From NCBI GenBank assembly GCA_026415675.1, contig JAOAGQ010000008.1, positions 1 to 64,000 on the forward strand: a stretch of DNA of 64,000 nucleotides, given 5' to 3'. The DNA is from Syntrophorhabdaceae bacterium (GTDB lineage Bacteria > Desulfobacterota > Syntrophorhabdia > Syntrophorhabdales > Syntrophorhabdaceae). The position numbers were made by a program, and so were the translations under genes. This document shows positions 63,226-64,000 of this stretch, piece after piece. The notes beneath the pieces are model-generated. The model worked only from the letters and a program-made list of their open reading frames with translations, was not told where the DNA came from and made no database searches. Numbering within the stretch: the first letter of the stretch is position 1; the number at the start of each line of letters is the position of its first letter.

Positions 63226-63747
63226 TCAGACCCTTTCTCCTTCGAGTACACAAATATAGGGAAGGTTTCTATATTCTTCTGCATAATCGATACCGTAACC
63301 TACAACAAAACCGTCCTCAATGGTAAAGCCCACATAGTCTCCTTCCACCGGAACCTTACGCCTTGCCCGTTTGTCGAGAAGGGCACATATTTTTAGGGAT
63401 TTTGGCCTTCTCTCTTCAAGGATATCCTTTATTTTTTTGAGGGTGAGGCCTGTGTCTATAATGTCTTCTATGATAATCACATGCTTTCCCGAAATGTCAA
63501 CCTCAATATCTTTCATTATCACCACATTGCCTGTTGTTGTTGTCCCGGAACCATAGGAGGCAACCCTCATGAAGTCTATTTCAACAGGATTCTTTATCTT
63601 TCTTATAAGGTCAGAGGCAAACACGAAGGAGCCTTTCAAAAGGCAGATAAAGATGATCTTCTCCATATCGTAATCGGCCCCTATCAGGGATGCGAGCCTT
63701 TTTACAGCACCCTCTATCTCCTCTTTTGTAAACAGTATCTTGAGCAT
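63226..63747 (-). CDS. hpt: Hypoxanthine phosphoribosyltransferase
   Basis: A 173-residue PRTase that salvages hypoxanthine or guanine to nucleotides. PRPP motif VIIIEDIIDTGLTL near 90, FICLLKGSFVFASDL near 33 and the C-terminal IDYAEEYRNLPYI are typical. Start lies 6 bases after the MBL gene stop with no clear ribosome site, suggesting coupling. Confidence 0.94.
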   Translation of the reverse strand: MLKILFTKEEIEGAVKRLASLIGADYDMEKIIFICLLKGSFVFASDLIRKIKNPVEIDFMRVASYGSGTTTTGNVVIMKDIEVDISGKHVIIIEDIIDTGLTLKKIKDILEERRPKSLKICALLDKRARRKVPVEGDYVGFTIEDGFVVGYGIDYAEEYRNLPYICVLEGERV

Positions 63748-63753
63748 GTTTTT

Positions 63754-64000
63754 TTACAGGGCGTGTTCTAATACAACGATTTCACTCTGTGGGGGAAGGG
63801 TATCCTTTTTTATGACATACTCGCTCCCCTTTACCCTTTTTACATTGCCCTTATCTTTTATAAAATCCTCAACAGGGGCTATGGGGAATTGACACTTTTC
63901 TGTCTTGTAATGCATTGGTACTGTTAACAGAGGTTTGAGCGTATCCATCACCTTTGTTGCGGTTTTGGCATCTATCGTATAATATCCTCCAACAGGGATT
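63754..64000 (-). CDS. MBL-fold hydrolase (UlaG-like), 5' end outside the window
   Basis: Only the last 81 codons are present; the frame is open to base 64000. PVGGYYTIDAKTA and LTVPMHYKT match the C-terminal part of L-ascorbate-lactonase-like (UPF0173) metal-dependent hydrolases. The catalytic His/Asp motifs lie beyond the edge. It is upstream of hpt in the same operon. Confidence 0.72.
   Translation of the reverse strand, partial: IPVGGYYTIDAKTATKVMDTLKPLLTVPMHYKTEKCQFPIAPVEDFIKDKGNVKRVKGSEYVIKKDTLPPQSEIVVLEHAL

Noticed and set aside
1-64000. CRISPR array, prophage, insertion sequence or integrase
   Set aside because: No regularly spaced repeats, transposase, integrase, phage structural genes or terminal inverted repeats were recognised.

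Overview
The window looks like one end of a metagenome-assembled contig. Its first 19 bases are the Tn5/Nextera mosaic-end adapter, and the outer-membrane protein gene next to it is cut off there. The organism is a Gram-negative (diderm) bacterium: it has lptD, lnt, dTDP-rhamnose genes, a porin-like protein and TolC/RND efflux. It makes DAP-type peptidoglycan, because MurE carries DNPRREDP. It is probably anaerobic: there is a siroheme-route heme gene (ahbC), a MetV-like protein with polyferredoxins, and several radical SAM enzymes. Strong use of AGG/AGA Arg and ATA Ile codons, siroheme-dependent heme synthesis, TRAP transport and CoA-thioester catabolism fit a Desulfobacterota lineage (former Deltaproteobacteria, for example Syntrophorhabdia-like). 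That placement is an inference, not a demonstrated fact.

Layout. 1-2.4 kb: truncated porin-like gene, amidohydrolase, tRNA-Phe. 2.5-18.5 kb (+): a complete-looking division and cell wall (dcw) cluster in canonical order: mraZ, rsmH, ftsL, [ftsI position], murE, murF, mraY, murD, [ftsW position], murG, murC, murB, ddl, ftsQ, ftsA, ftsZ. 18.5-23.2 kb (-): lnt, ybeY, an HD-domain membrane protein, phoH. 23.3-25.7 kb (-): a Zn-ribbon regulator, ahbC and an MBL hydrolase. 25.8-29.5 kb (+): a rhodanese-ferritin fusion, proS and an M24 peptidase. 29.5-37.6 kb (-): an envelope operon running accD, folC, lptD, rfbA, rfbC, rfbB, rfbD, lpxH-like. 38-41.8 kb (-): an HTH/PBP regulator followed by prmA, HNH, HIT and phosphorylase genes. 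41.9-49 kb: two convergent operons (SDR, enoyl-CoA hydratase, acyl-CoA ligase facing cyclase, DctP, DctQ, DctM) that share a 20-bp operator. 49-58.3 kb: a radical SAM gene, a heavy-metal RND efflux operon and a polyferredoxin-MetV operon. 58.4-64 kb: katG, a CsgG/FlgT-like lipoprotein, a small salvage/redox operon and a truncated MBL gene.

The most striking observation is in the dcw cluster. The genes in the ftsI and ftsW slots are both intact, tightly overlapped reading frames, but neither encodes a normal enzyme. The ftsI-slot protein is 299 residues long, lacks the pedestal domain and has lost the SxxK and SxN catalytic residues, while keeping a transmembrane anchor, a residual transpeptidase-like tail and a PASTA domain. 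The ftsW-slot protein is 262 residues long, with about ten membrane segments but almost no loops; the T-D-F-I-F catalytic Asp position reads T-S-F-I-F. All precursor-synthesis enzymes and FtsA/FtsZ appear intact. This suggests that the SEDS glycosyltransferase and its partner transpeptidase have jointly become a catalytically dead (pseudoenzyme) pair.

Two other patterns recur. Several promoters place their -10 element 3-7 bases before the start codon, implying leaderless mRNAs. Convergent genes meet with overlapping or nearly touching stop codons and little room for terminators.
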